From Streptomyces sp. A012304 (lineage in GTDB: Bacteria; Actinomycetota; Actinomycetes; Streptomycetales; Streptomycetaceae): 64,000 nt of DNA. The DNA lies in NCBI RefSeq assembly GCF_026008495.1, contig NZ_BQUN01000068.1:66703-130702 (forward strand), written 5' to 3'. The position numbers were made by a program, and so were the translations under genes. The notes under the pieces are model-generated. The model ran no database searches. It worked only from the letters and a program-made list of their open reading frames with translations, and was not told the origin of the DNA. Below, piece by piece: positions 16,726-25,143 of the stretch (position 1 is its first letter; each line of letters begins with the position of its first letter).

Positions 16726-17048
16726 CTGACCCACGTTAGCGGGTTGCCTCCGGGCGGCAGAGCGCCTTCCTCAAGCGCCGGGCAGGCTGGGGGGGGGTGT
16801 GTCCGCCGGTGTGGCGTTGTGCGGGTCGGCCGGTGTGACCGTACCTGGGGGCTGCCGCCCCCCGGCCCCCCGCTTCGGCCCTGAACGGGCCTCGTCCTCA
16901 AGCGCCGGACGGGCTGGTATGCGTCGGCGGGCTGGGAAGTGCGGGTCGGTCGGTGCCTGGGGGGAGGTGCTGGGCGGGACGGGATGCGGTGGGCGGGGCT
17001 GGAAAGGTCCGGGCCGGTGGGCGGCGGGTGCGCGGTAGCGTCTTCCTC
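16726..17048. other. Intergenic stretch carrying dispersed-repeat copies
   Basis: 323 bases between divergent genes. It holds a full copy of a Streptomyces dispersed intergenic element (16841-16917) and a partial copy (about 16764-16792). The remainder is G-rich with GGTGTG runs and no credible small gene. Confidence 0.5.
16841..16917. repeat. Dispersed intergenic element (full copy)
   Basis: The element contains a hairpin GGGGGC-TGCC-GCCCCC (16847-16862), a middle part reading CGCTTCGGCCCTGAACGGGC, and the tail TCCTCAAGCGCCGGACGGGC. I recall this three-part sequence as recurrent between genes in many Streptomyces genomes. The tail is repeated with two changes at about 16769-16789. A role as terminator or small mobile repeat is inference. 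Confidence 0.6.
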
Positions 17049-18059
17049 GTGGGGATCGAGAGCGACCAAGTCGTCTACGAGTATCTGAGCCGGGTCGGGG
17101 ACGTGGCGCAGCAGCGGCAGTTGTCGTCGGCCACGCGGATGCGGCTCGTCACGGAGCTGCGCAACGAGATCGACCGGCGCCGGGCCAAGGCGCCCGTCGA
17201 CAGTCCCGCCGCCGTCCGTCGTATCCTCGCCCGCCTCGGCAGCCCCGACGACGTCGTCGACGCCGCGGCCGGGACCGGACCGGGTGTCCCGGACGCGCCG
17301 GCGTCGGCCGTGCCGGTGCAGCGGGACCGCGAGGAACCCAAGGAGCCCAAGGAGCCCAAGGAGAAGGGGGGCAAGGGGCTTCGGCGGATCGTGCCCCGGC
17401 CCCGCGCCGCCGCCCCGCCCGAGCCGTCCCCCGCCGCCCCCACGGACGTCCCCTCCCCACCCCACCTGGCCGGCCTGCACGAACTCGGTGACGCCACCGA
17501 CACCCCCGACTGGTGGCGCCGCGACCCCGACCCGCTGGCCCTCGGCGACGAGGTGCCGGGCTTCGTCGGCGGCGTCGAGATCCCCGAAATGCTCAGGCGC
17601 CCACCGGAGAAGGAGGCGGAGCGGGAGAGCGGTCCCGTCGCGGAGGCCGCCGCGGTCGAGGCGGCGCCGGAGGAGGAGCGGCAGCGCCGCCGGTTCTCCC
17701 TCCTCCCCTCCCTGCGCCCCGGCCGGTGGAGCAACCCCCTTCTGCTGCTCGCCGCCGGCTGTCTGGTCGTCGGGGCGGTGATCGGGAAGTGGCTCGTGCT
17801 GATCGTCGGCTGGGTCATCGCCTACGCCTCCCGCCGCCTGACCGAGAGCGAGACGAAATGGGCGGTGATGTTCATCCCCGCCCTGTCGGCCGCGGCGGGC
17901 GTGACCTGGCTCTGGGGCCGCACGGAGGGCCGCTGGGGCACTCCCGTCGCCGAGGGCCAGATGAACGCCGCCGTGAGCGAGACCCTCCCCTGGGTGATCC
18001 GCGGCGCCGCCGTGGCCTCGGCCGTGTTCCTGGTGTGGCGGTCCCAGCGGCAGAAGTAG
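17049..18059 (+). CDS. Membrane protein with N-terminal HAAS-like domain
   Basis: 336 residues. Residues 1-75 (YEYLSRVGDVAQQRQL...LRNEIDRRRAK...ILARLGSPDDVVDAA) resemble the HAAS signalling domain found on membrane proteins paired with PadR-type regulators. A disordered middle includes PKEPKEPKE, encoded by nine-base tandem repeats, then an acidic stretch. Three or four membrane helices follow from about residue 235 (NPLLLLAAGCLVVGAVIG, WLVLIVGWVIAYA, and two more), ending in WRSQRQK. The GTG at 17049 starts the conserved domain; no PadR gene is adjacent, so the signalling assignment is uncertain. Confidence 0.75.
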   Translation: MGIESDQVVYEYLSRVGDVAQQRQLSSATRMRLVTELRNEIDRRRAKAPVDSPAAVRRILARLGSPDDVVDAAAGTGPGVPDAPASAVPVQRDREEPKEPKEPKEKGGKGLRRIVPRPRAAAPPEPSPAAPTDVPSPPHLAGLHELGDATDTPDWWRRDPDPLALGDEVPGFVGGVEIPEMLRRPPEKEAERESGPVAEAAAVEAAPEEERQRRRFSLLPSLRPGRWSNPLLLLAAGCLVVGAVIGKWLVLIVGWVIAYASRRLTESETKWAVMFIPALSAAAGVTWLWGRTEGRWGTPVAEGQMNAAVSETLPWVIRGAAVASAVFLVWRSQRQK

Positions 18060-18093
18060 ACCGAAACCGGAACAGTCCGGCCCGCTGGGCACA

Positions 18094-18729
18094 ATGACGG
18101 GCATGACGTCCTCCGCCGCCCCGCTCACCGTCGGTTTCGATCTCGACATGACCCTCATCGACTCCCGGCCCGGAATCCACGCCGTCTACACGGCGCTGGC
18201 CGAGCGGACGGGGGTGCACGTCGACGCCGACCTCGCGGTGTCGCGGCTCGGGCCGCCGCTGGAGGAGGAGCTGCGGAACTGGTTCCCGGCGGAGCGGGTC
18301 GCCGAGATCGCCGCCCTGTACCGGGGCATGTACCCGGGCATTGCCATCGCCACGACACCCGCCATGGCCGGCGCCCGGGAGGCCGTCGAGGCGGTGCGGG
18401 CGGCCGGCGGGCGGGCGGTCGTCGTCACCGCCAAGTACGAGCCGAACGCCAAGCTGCACCTCGGCCACCTCGGCATAGAACCCGACGCGGTGATCGGCGA
18501 CCTGTGGGCCGAGCGGAAGGCGCACGCCCTGCGCGAGCACGGCGCCGCCGTCTACGTCGGCGACCACGTCGGAGACGTCCGCGGGGCACGCGCCGCCGGG
18601 ACGCTCGCGGTGTCCGTGGCCACCGGGCCGTGCGACGAGCGGGAGCTGACCGAGGCCGGCGCGGACGTCGTCCTGCCCGACCTCACCCATTTCCCGCGGT
18701 GGCTGTCGGGCTACCTCGCCCGCGCCTGA
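18094..18729 (+). CDS. HAD-superfamily hydrolase (phosphoglycolate phosphatase-like)
   Basis: Phosphatase of 211 residues. Motif I is VGFDLDMTLIDS (nucleophile Asp16, acid Asp18), a helical cap spans about 25-95, motif II is VVVTAKYEPN (T in motif II), and motifs III/IV are IGDLWAERKA and VYVGDHVGDVRGA. The length and cap resemble phosphoglycolate phosphatase-like HAD enzymes that act on small phosphate esters; the exact substrate is unknown. An alternative ATG at 18103 would remove three residues. Its 3' end overlaps the end of the convergent membrane-protein gene by 19 bases. Confidence 0.87.
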   Translation: MTGMTSSAAPLTVGFDLDMTLIDSRPGIHAVYTALAERTGVHVDADLAVSRLGPPLEEELRNWFPAERVAEIAALYRGMYPGIAIATTPAMAGAREAVEAVRAAGGRAVVVTAKYEPNAKLHLGHLGIEPDAVIGDLWAERKAHALREHGAAVYVGDHVGDVRGARAAGTLAVSVATGPCDERELTEAGADVVLPDLTHFPRWLSGYLARA

Positions 18730-18956
18730 CGCCGTCCCGCCGCGATCGACCGGAACACGCCCGCCCCCGCGAGCAGGAAGCCGACACCCATCAGCATGCT
18801 CAATCCGAACATGTACGTCGGAAAAGGCTCCGTGCCGAGGAACAGCGGGGCGACCGTGACGAGAGTGGCCACGGCACCGACGAAGAACACGATGGCACCG
18901 GCACGGATCAGTCGGTCACCAGGCGCGGCGGAATTCGTTTGGGTTTTGTCACGCAC
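18711..18956 (-). CDS. Small membrane protein with two transmembrane segments
   Basis: 81 residues. Two hydrophobic helices, GAIVFFVGAVATLVTVAPLFL and MFGLSMLMGVGFLLAGAGVF, are joined by a short outside loop (GTEPFPTY), with a basic C-terminus RRQARAR in the cytoplasm. I use the GTG at 18956 (VRDKTQTNSAAPGDRL); an upstream start at 18989 would add eleven residues. It overlaps the tail of the HAD gene by 19 bases and is divergent from the cold-shock gene. No function known. Confidence 0.7.
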   Translation of the reverse strand: MRDKTQTNSAAPGDRLIRAGAIVFFVGAVATLVTVAPLFLGTEPFPTYMFGLSMLMGVGFLLAGAGVFRSIAAGRRQARAR

Positions 18957-19121
18957 CGGACCAGGGTAGTTCCCAGCGCGGAGGAACAACCGGGCGACGT
19001 CTTGTCAGCCGCCCCAAGACCATTAGCCTTGGTACCGGCGGGTCATGGTCGACCCGCTGTAGTGCTATCAAGAGCCGTTTTCAGAAGCAGTTTTCCGACG
19101 AGTACGAGGACGAGGACAGAC

Positions 19122-19505
19122 GTGCCTACCGGCAAGGTCAAGTGGTTCAACAGCGAGAAGGGCTTCGGCTTTCTCTCCCGCGACGACGGCGGTGACGTCT
19201 TCGTCCATTCCTCGGTCCTCCCCGCCGGAGTCGAGACACTGAAGCCGGGACAGCGCGTGGAGTTCGGCGTCGTGGCCGGACAGCGCGGCGACCAGGCACT
19301 CTCCGTGGTGGTCCTCGACCCGACCCCCTCGGTCGCGGCGGCCCAGCGCAAGAAGCCGGACGAACTCGCCTCGATCGTGCAGGATCTGACGACCCTCCTC
19401 GAGAACATCACCCCGATGCTGGAGAAGGGCCGCTACCCCGACAAGGCCTCCGGGAAGAAGATCGCCGGCCTGCTGCGCGCGGTCGCCGACCAGCTGGACG
19501 TGTAG
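19122..19505 (+). CDS. Cold-shock-domain protein with C-terminal extension
   Basis: RNA/DNA-binding protein, 127 residues. The cold-shock domain occupies residues 1-65 with GKVKWFNSEKGFGFLSRDDGG (RNP1) and DVFVHSSVL (RNP2). Unlike the standalone 67-residue Csp proteins it carries a 60-residue helical extension (DELASIVQDLTTLLENITPM ... KKIAGLLRAVADQLDV), typical of a longer actinobacterial class. The GTG at 19122 starts PTGKVKWF directly. The long leader upstream (from about 18990) could allow temperature-dependent regulation, as in other csp genes, but I see no defined element. It converges with mqnD across 12 bases. Confidence 0.92.
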   Translation: MPTGKVKWFNSEKGFGFLSRDDGGDVFVHSSVLPAGVETLKPGQRVEFGVVAGQRGDQALSVVVLDPTPSVAAAQRKKPDELASIVQDLTTLLENITPMLEKGRYPDKASGKKIAGLLRAVADQLDV

Positions 19506-19517
19506 TCCCCGCAGCTC

Positions 19518-20381
19518 TCAGGGGAAGCTCAGCGTGTCAGGGCCGAGGGGCGGCAGCAGCCCCTCGGCCGCCGCGCGGGTGAGCAGCCCGCGGACGGCCG
19601 CGTAGCCGTCCTCGCCCAGATCCGCCGTGAACTCGTTGACGTACAGCGCGATGTGCTGGTCGGCGACGGCCGGGTCCATCTCCTGGGCGTGCTCCATGAC
19701 GTACGGGCGGGACACCTCGGGGGCGTCCCAGGCCGCGCGGACGGACGTACGGATCGCGTCGGCCAGCCGGGTCAGGGTCTCCCGCCCCAGCGACCGCTTC
19801 GCGATGATCGCGCCCAGCGGGATCGGCAGCCCGGTGGTGGCCTCCCAGTGCTCCCCCATGTCGGCCAGCTTGTGCAGCCCGTAGTCGCGGTACGTGAACC
19901 GCGCCTCGTGGATGACGAGCCCCGCGTCGACCTTCCCGTCCCGCACGGCCGGCATGATCTCGTGGAACGGCAGGACGACGATCTCCCCGACCCCGCCCGG
20001 CAGCGTGTCCGCAGCCCACAGCCGGAACAGCAGGTACGCCGTCGACCGCTCGCTCGGCACGGCGACCGTACGCCCGGTGAGGTCGAGCCCCGCCTCCCTC
20101 GTCAGCACCAGCGGCCCGCAGCCCCGCCCCAGCGCGCCCCCGCACGGCAGCAGCGCGTACCTGTCGAGGACGTACGGCAGCACCGCGTACGACACCTTCA
20201 GCGCGTCGAACTCGCCGCGCTCGGCCATGCCGTTGGTGAGGTCGATGTCCGCGAAGGTCACGTCCAGCGCGGGCGCCCCCGGGACCCGGCCGTGGGCGAG
20301 GGCGTCGAAGACGAACGTGTCGTTCGGGCAGGGCGAGTACGCGATGCGCAGCGGCTGCGACAGGTCACCGGTGGTCGTCAT
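19518..20381 (-). CDS. mqnD: 1,4-dihydroxy-6-naphthoate synthase MqnD
   Basis: Menaquinone enzyme of the futalosine pathway, converting cyclic dehypoxanthinyl futalosine to 1,4-dihydroxy-6-naphthoate. It has the periplasmic-binding-protein-like fold of the MqnA/MqnD family. The 287 residues show LRIAYSPCPNDTFVFDALAHG at the N-terminus, then AVPSERSTAYLLFRLW, VDAGLVIHEARFTYRDYGL and LGAIIAKRSLG, all typical of MqnD. The start overlaps the 3' end of mqnB by 17 bases, so the two are co-transcribed. This places the organism among menaquinone makers using futalosine, as Streptomyces does. Confidence 0.95.
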   Translation of the reverse strand: MTTTGDLSQPLRIAYSPCPNDTFVFDALAHGRVPGAPALDVTFADIDLTNGMAERGEFDALKVSYAVLPYVLDRYALLPCGGALGRGCGPLVLTREAGLDLTGRTVAVPSERSTAYLLFRLWAADTLPGGVGEIVVLPFHEIMPAVRDGKVDAGLVIHEARFTYRDYGLHKLADMGEHWEATTGLPIPLGAIIAKRSLGRETLTRLADAIRTSVRAAWDAPEVSRPYVMEHAQEMDPAVADQHIALYVNEFTADLGEDGYAAVRGLLTRAAAEGLLPPLGPDTLSFP

Positions 20382-21069
20382 GTGGGGTCCAACTCTCCAG
20401 GACGGGGGTGAGCTTCCCGAAGGCCGTGGTCAGCGCGGCGAGCGCGTCGCCGACGCGCCACGCGGCGCGGTCGCGCGGGCCGACGGGGTTGGAGACCGCG
20501 CGCACCTCCAGGACGGGCGTGCCGTGCGCGGCGGCCGCCTCGGCCACCCCGAAGCCCTCCATGGCCTCGGCGAGGGCCCGCGGATGGCGGGCGCGCAGCG
20601 CGGCGGCGCGGGCGGCGGTGCCGGTGACCGTGGAGACGGTCAGGACGGTGCCGGTGCCCGCCCCGGTGGCGGCCGCGGCCTGCCGCACGAGGGCGGCGGG
20701 CGGGCGGTGGGTGACGGTGCCGAAGCCCAGCTCGGTCACCGGCAGGAAGCCGTCGGCGGTCTCGGCGCCCAGGTCGGCGGCGGTGATCTCGTCGGCGACG
20801 ACGAGGGATCCGAGGGGCGCGCCGGGGAGGAACCCGCCGCCGATGCCCGCGGAGACGACCAGGTCGTACGGGGTGCCCGCGAGGGCGGCGGCGGTGAGGG
20901 CGCCCGCGGTGGAGGCGGCGGCCGGGGCCGGACCGACACCGGCGGCCAGCAGGTCGTACGCCCCCCTGCGCTCCAGGGTCAGCGCGGGGAGCCGCAGCTC
21001 ACGGGCCGGTCCGGGCAGCGCCTGTGCCACCGCGTCCCGCTCCACGGGGACCGCGGTGGCCACGAGCAC
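20365..21069 (-). CDS. mqnB: Futalosine hydrolase MqnB
   Basis: Nucleosidase that removes hypoxanthine from futalosine in menaquinone synthesis; member of the MTA/SAH nucleosidase fold. 234 residues: VLVATAVPVERDAV at the N-terminus, YDLVVSAGIGGGFLP (phosphate/purine loop), LGSLVVADEITAADLGAE, and AMEGFGVAEAAAAHGTPVLEVRAVSNPVG containing the MEG and VSN catalytic-region motifs. The GTG at 21069 is used because the stop of the upstream lipoprotein gene (21090) lies just before it; the long frame upstream is that gene read in another phase. Its stop overlaps the mqnD start, supporting an mqnB-mqnD operon. Confidence 0.92.
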   Translation of the reverse strand: MLVATAVPVERDAVAQALPGPARELRLPALTLERRGAYDLLAAGVGPAPAAASTAGALTAAALAGTPYDLVVSAGIGGGFLPGAPLGSLVVADEITAADLGAETADGFLPVTELGFGTVTHRPPAALVRQAAAATGAGTGTVLTVSTVTGTAARAAALRARHPRALAEAMEGFGVAEAAAAHGTPVLEVRAVSNPVGPRDRAAWRVGDALAALTTAFGKLTPVLESWTPHDDHR

Positions 21070-21089
21070 CCGGCGCCCGGCGGCAGCGA

Positions 21090-21602
21090 TCAGTCGTCCT
21101 TCTTCAGCCTGAACGACCACAGCCCGGTGACCTCCTGGCTGTCCTTCTTGCCGTCGCCCGCCTTGATGGAGACGAGGGTGGAGTCGCCCTGGGCGCCGTA
21201 CTGGGCGTTGAAGAACACGCTGCCCGGGATCGTCCGGTAGGTCTTGTCGCTGTCCTCGGTGAGCGGCTGGCCGTTCATCAGGATCGTCCAGCGCTTCTCC
21301 GCGACGTCGGGGTCGACGCCGAAGCGGACCGTCTCGTCGGGGTCGACGGAGATGGACTTGATGTCCTTGTCCTGGAGGCACTTCGTCGCGTCCGCGGCCT
21401 TCAGGACGTCGCCCTCGCCACCGCAGGTGGCCTCCGAGCTGACCGAGGACCGGCCGACGGTGATCGTGGACAGCGGCGTCGGCTTGTCGCAGGCCGACAG
21501 GACGAGCAGTCCGGCGGAAACGGCGCCGGCGGCGGCGACGGCGCGGCGGCGTCGCACAGCCCGGGATGCATCAGCGGCTTCGCCGCGGGGCAGCGTGGTC
21601 AT
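21090..21602 (-). CDS. DUF2771 family lipoprotein
   Basis: 170 residues. A basic N-terminus (VRRRRAVAAAGAVSAG) leads into a lipobox LVLSAC with Cys38, so it is a probable membrane-anchored lipoprotein outside the cell. The mature part contains paired Cys (ATCGGEGD and TKCLQDKD), and the family blocks VRFGVDPDVAEKRWTILMNGQPL and GLWSFRLKKDD. DUF2771 has no defined role that I know of. It is followed by mqnB after 20 bases and may be co-transcribed with it, though a functional link to menaquinone is only inferred from position. Confidence 0.85.
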   Translation of the reverse strand: MTTLPRGEAADASRAVRRRRAVAAAGAVSAGLLVLSACDKPTPLSTITVGRSSVSSEATCGGEGDVLKAADATKCLQDKDIKSISVDPDETVRFGVDPDVAEKRWTILMNGQPLTEDSDKTYRTIPGSVFFNAQYGAQGDSTLVSIKAGDGKKDSQEVTGLWSFRLKKDD

Positions 21603-21621
21603 GCCCGAAGGCTATCGGGCA
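21602..21621. terminator. Hairpin overlapping the DUF2771 start
   Basis: TGCCCGA-AGGCTA-TCGGGCA is a perfect 7-base inverted repeat beginning at the first base of the DUF2771 start codon. It lies between the MFS gene and DUF2771, both on the minus strand. It could end MFS transcripts or mask the DUF2771 ribosome site. A second dyad CCGCG/CGCGG (21683-21700) sits just after the MFS stop. Confidence 0.35.
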
Positions 21622-21701
21622 CGTCGGGCGGTCTCTCTACGTGGGGGGCGGCGTGGCTGTGTGTCACACCACACGCGGCACCCCGCGCCCGGCTCCGCGG
21701 G

Positions 21702-23126
21702 TCAGAGCACCCGGGCCCGCTGGGGGCCGCCGTGGCGGGCCGAGGAGAGCAGGCCGCGGACGGTGGTGACCCAGCCGAGGGCGACGACCGCGGCCGCCAC
21801 CGACAGGCCCAGCGTGCCGTTCAGCGGCATGGCGATGCCGACCGCGCCGCCGAACACCCACGACACCTGCAACAGCGTCTCCGAGCGCGCGAACGCCGAC
21901 GTGCGCACCGGCTCCGGCACGTCCCGCTGGATCAGCGCGTCCAGGGACAGCTTGGACAGCGCCTGCGCGAACCCCGCGACGGCCGCCACACAGGCCACCA
22001 GGAACGCCCCGAAGAACGCCGCCGCCGTGATCACCGAGGCCAGCACGCCCGCCACGACCGTCACGATGATCAGCTCCGGCGCCCGGGAGCGCAGCCAGGC
22101 CCCCACGGCCGTCCCCAGCGCGTTGCCCGTGCCCGCCGCGACGGCCACCATGCCCAGCGACACCGCCGCGCTCTGCCCGGTCAGCGGATGCTCGCGCAGC
22201 AGGAACGCCAGGAAGAAGGTGAGGAACCCCGACAGCCAGCGCTGCGCGGCGTTGACGGCCAGGCCGTGGGTGACGGCGATGCCGACCGTCCGCAGGCCCG
22301 GCCGCTTCACCGGCTGCCGGTGCGGTCCGTGCAGATGCTGCTCGTCCGCCGCGAGGAGCGCGGTGTCCTCGCCCTTGGCCGAGTCGACCTTCGCGGGCAG
22401 CGTGAAGGACAGGACCGTCCCCGCGACGAAGATCACGAAGGCGCCGTACAGCGGATAGCGCGGCCCGAGGGCCTGCAACCCGGCCGCGACCGGCGCGGCG
22501 ATGCCGGTGGCGAGGAGACCGCCGAGGGTGACCCGGGAGTTCGCCTTCACCAGGGAGAACGCGGGTGGCAGCAGCCGGGGTACGACGGCGCTTCTGACGA
22601 CGCCGTAGGCCTTGGAGGCGACCAGCACGCCCAGCGCGGCCGGGTACATCTCGATGCTGCCGGTGACGACCGCGCCGGACAGCACCAGCGCGAGCAGCGC
22701 CCGCGCGCCCATCGCGGCCGCCATCGCGGCCCGGCGGCCGTGCGGCACCCGGTCCAGCAGCGGGCCGATCACCGGGGCGAGCAGCGTGAACGGCGCCATG
22801 GTGATCGCCAGGTAGAGCGCGACACGGCCGCGGGCCTCGTCGGTCGGCACGGAGAAGAAGACGGTCGAGGCGAGCGCCACGGTGATCATGACGTCGCCCG
22901 CGCCGTTCACACCGTGCAGCTCGATCAGCTTGCCGAGGCCGGACTCCCCGGCGCCGTGCGCGTGCGTGGCCTTGCGGATACCGCGGGCGGTGCCGGTGAA
23001 CGGCAGGTGCAGGGCACGGCCGACCGCGCGGACGGGCCCTCGCCTCTGGCCCGAGCCGCCAACGCTGCTTTTTCCCTTCGCCCCACCGGTCCCGGTGGCG
23101 CCCTGGGGTGTCCTCGCGGTTGCCAC
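21702..23126 (-). CDS. MFS transporter
   Basis: Major facilitator protein of 474 residues with about twelve membrane helices. A disordered Gly/Ser-rich N-terminus of about 45 residues precedes LIELHGVNGAGDVMITVALASTV. The cytoplasmic loop between helices 2 and 3 reads LDRVPHGRRAAMAAAMGAR, a variant of the MFS loop motif. A charged central loop (residues about 240-280, DEQHLHGPHRQPVKRPG) separates the halves. No substrate can be read from sequence; exporters of this subgroup are often annotated as drug/H+ antiporters. It diverges from the DUF3027 gene across 324 bases. Confidence 0.88.
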   Translation of the reverse strand: MATARTPQGATGTGGAKGKSSVGGSGQRRGPVRAVGRALHLPFTGTARGIRKATHAHGAGESGLGKLIELHGVNGAGDVMITVALASTVFFSVPTDEARGRVALYLAITMAPFTLLAPVIGPLLDRVPHGRRAAMAAAMGARALLALVLSGAVVTGSIEMYPAALGVLVASKAYGVVRSAVVPRLLPPAFSLVKANSRVTLGGLLATGIAAPVAAGLQALGPRYPLYGAFVIFVAGTVLSFTLPAKVDSAKGEDTALLAADEQHLHGPHRQPVKRPGLRTVGIAVTHGLAVNAAQRWLSGFLTFFLAFLLREHPLTGQSAAVSLGMVAVAAGTGNALGTAVGAWLRSRAPELIIVTVVAGVLASVITAAAFFGAFLVACVAAVAGFAQALSKLSLDALIQRDVPEPVRTSAFARSETLLQVSWVFGGAVGIAMPLNGTLGLSVAAAVVALGWVTTVRGLLSSARHGGPQRARVL

Positions 23127-23450
23127 CCCGTCATAGTGCCCCGAGAACGGCGTCCGTAGTGCGGTTACCGCGCGTACGGCCCCGTCGGGAACGGCCGGCG
23201 GGGGCGGGCGGAGTGGGGAAAACCAGACGTGGACGGTCGCAGAAGGGTCGCAGTAGGACCGTCGGTGTGGGCTGAGAGCCCGCGAACAGGTAGCGTGCGT
23301 ATCTCAGCCATCCCCCACAATGGATGGCACAGGTGCGTCCGGGCGCGAATCGGACGCGGACGTCGACGCGGCCCCCAGGTCCGCTCCGTCCGCACCCGCC
23401 GCCTTCAGGTCGGCGCACCCGAGTGACGGCGTAGGAGAGAAGCGATACCT
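23127..23450. other. Divergent promoter region between MFS and DUF3027 genes
   Basis: 324 bases. A 44-codon frame starting ATG at 23320 ends on the TGA inside the GTGA of the DUF3027 start, which could be a coupled leader peptide, but it lacks a ribosome site and its composition is simple. TAGCGT at about 23291 could be a -10 element. Nothing else is clear. Confidence 0.4.
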
Positions 23451-24377
23451 GTGAGCGCAGCGACCACGCGAAGCCGCACCCCCGACCGCCTGTGCGCCGA
23501 GGCCGTCGACCTCGCCCGCGCCGCGGCAGAGGAGGCCGCCGCACCCGGCGTGGTCGGGGAGCACGTAGGGGTGCTCTCCGAGGGCGACCGCGTGGTCACG
23601 CACTTCTTCGAGTGCAGGGAACTCGGCTACCGGGGCTGGCGCTGGGCGGTGACGGTGGCCCGCGCGTCCCGCGCGAAGATCGTCACCCTCGACGAGGTGG
23701 TGCTGCTGCCCGGCCCCGACGCGGTGCTGGCACCGGAGTGGGTCCCGTGGAGCGAGCGCCTGCGCCCCGGCGACATGGGCCCCGGCGACCTGCTGCCGAC
23801 GGACGCCGAGGATCTCCGCCTGGAGCCCGGCTACACCGGCGAGGACGCGCCCCCGCCCAACGCGGCCGTCTCCCACGAGATGGCGGACCTGGTGGAGGCG
23901 GAGGACGCGGAGGTCACGGCGGGCCCGCCCGCCAACCTCCCCACGGCCCCGTCCCGCGGCTCCATCGCCGCCGTCGCCGAGGAACTCGGCCTGCGCCGCG
24001 CCCGCGTCCTGTCCCGCTACGGCCTGCACATCGCGGCCGACCGCTGGGAGGAGGCGTACGGCCCGAAGACCCCCATGGCCCAGGCGGCGCCCGCCTCCTG
24101 TGTCAGCTGCGGTTTCCTCACGCCCATCGGCGGCTCCCTCGGCCAGGCCTTCGGCGTCTACGCCAACGAGTTCTCCCCGGCCGACGGCCGTGTCGTGTCC
24201 CTCTCCTACGGCTGCGGCGGCCACTCCGAGGCGGCCGTCATGCCGAAGCCGCCCCAGCCGGCCCCGCCGGTCATCGACGAGACGCGGGTGGACCCGTTCC
24301 CCCTCCGCCCGGCGGCGGACTCGGGCTCGGTCCCGGCGGTGACGGACGAGGAGTCGGCGGAGCTGGGGCACTCCTGA
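23451..24377 (+). CDS. DUF3027 domain-containing protein
   Basis: 308 residues, an actinobacterial family. The N-terminal domain has LCAEAVDLARAAAEEAA, VGEHVGVLSEGDRVVTHFFEC, YRGWRWAVTVARASRAK and WVPWSERLRPGDMGPGDLLP, all diagnostic. The C-terminal part contains RVLSRYGLHIAADRWEEAYGP and a zinc-ribbon-like SCVSCGFL...SYGCGGHSE, the metal ligands. The last 40 residues are Pro-rich. Function is unknown; cold-shock genes are often close to DUF3027 genes in actinobacteria, as here (about 4 kb away). The GTG at 23451 follows AGGAGAG. It converges with the Uma2-type gene with four bases between. Confidence 0.88.
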   Translation: MSAATTRSRTPDRLCAEAVDLARAAAEEAAAPGVVGEHVGVLSEGDRVVTHFFECRELGYRGWRWAVTVARASRAKIVTLDEVVLLPGPDAVLAPEWVPWSERLRPGDMGPGDLLPTDAEDLRLEPGYTGEDAPPPNAAVSHEMADLVEAEDAEVTAGPPANLPTAPSRGSIAAVAEELGLRRARVLSRYGLHIAADRWEEAYGPKTPMAQAAPASCVSCGFLTPIGGSLGQAFGVYANEFSPADGRVVSLSYGCGGHSEAAVMPKPPQPAPPVIDETRVDPFPLRPAADSGSVPAVTDEESAELGHS

Positions 24378-24381
24378 GCCG

Positions 24382-25002
24382 TCAGCGTCCCGACTGCGGC
24401 CGGTTGTCCTCGTCCCGGTAGAGCGGCAGGCCGTCCGTCGGGATCGTCCAGTCGCCGATGGTGACGTCCTCGCCGTACACGAAGTCCTTGCGGGTCGCGT
24501 AACGGGGGCCGTCGGGGGTGGGGTGGATGTCGGTGAGGACGGCGCCGGTGCCGGTGCGGGGGTCGAAGACGGCGTAGACGGGGACGCCGATCAGCGGGTA
24601 GTCGCGCATCTTGGACACCCAGTCGTTGTCCGGGTTGGAGCGCGAGACGATTTCCACGGCGGCGACGAGCGAGCGGGGATCGAAGGATCCGTCTCCCTCC
24701 ATCTCGGCCTCGCTGATCACCATCACATCGGGACGGCGCATGACGCCCTCGGGTTCGTCCTCGACGTCGGGCTCACCCGTGTGCGCCACGAGATCCTCCG
24801 GCATCACCTTCTCCAGGCGTTTCCGGACGCGCAGCACGGTGAGCTCGTGCGGCTTCGAGGGCGACCTCATGTCGAGGACGATCCCTTCCTTGGTGATCTC
24901 GAACCTGCCGGGAAGGGTGTCGTCCGTGGACTGCACGAAGTCCCGCATGGCCCGGTAGAGGTGGGAGGCGCCCTGCCGCGCGTTGTCCGGGGCGATGGTC
25001 AT
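24382..25002 (-). CDS. Uma2 family endonuclease-like protein (DUF820)
   Basis: PD-(D/E)XK-fold protein, 206 residues. The family blocks are RRPDVMVISEAE (catalytic Asp), SLVAAVEIVSRSNPDNDW (VEI/VS motif with the second acid), KMRDYPLIGVPVYAVFDPRTG (lysine and tyrosine region) and a C-terminal strand TIGDWTIPTDGLPLY. Members are predicted restriction-like endonucleases and occur in many copies in Streptomyces; their role is unproven. The ATG at 25002 follows GAGGAGCG and starts MTIAPDNARQGASHLYRAMRD, the usual N-terminus. It lies at the edge of a patch of decayed mobile-type genes. Confidence 0.88.
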   Translation of the reverse strand: MTIAPDNARQGASHLYRAMRDFVQSTDDTLPGRFEITKEGIVLDMRSPSKPHELTVLRVRKRLEKVMPEDLVAHTGEPDVEDEPEGVMRRPDVMVISEAEMEGDGSFDPRSLVAAVEIVSRSNPDNDWVSKMRDYPLIGVPVYAVFDPRTGTGAVLTDIHPTPDGPRYATRKDFVYGEDVTIGDWTIPTDGLPLYRDEDNRPQSGR

Positions 25003-25143
25003 GGCGCTCGCTCCTCGTCGTCTGTGCCCAGGGGCAAGGATCGTCGCTTTCATGCTAGGCGGCCCGTCGGGAGTTCGGTTCGTCGCGGCAACCGAGCGGT
25101 GAGGTGGTCGGCCGGGAGCGCGGCGCAGGAGTGAAAGTGGCGC

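Noticed and set aside
18504..19121. Long frame upstream of the cold-shock gene
   Set aside because: It runs through the HAD gene in another phase; the conserved domain starts at the GTG at 19122.
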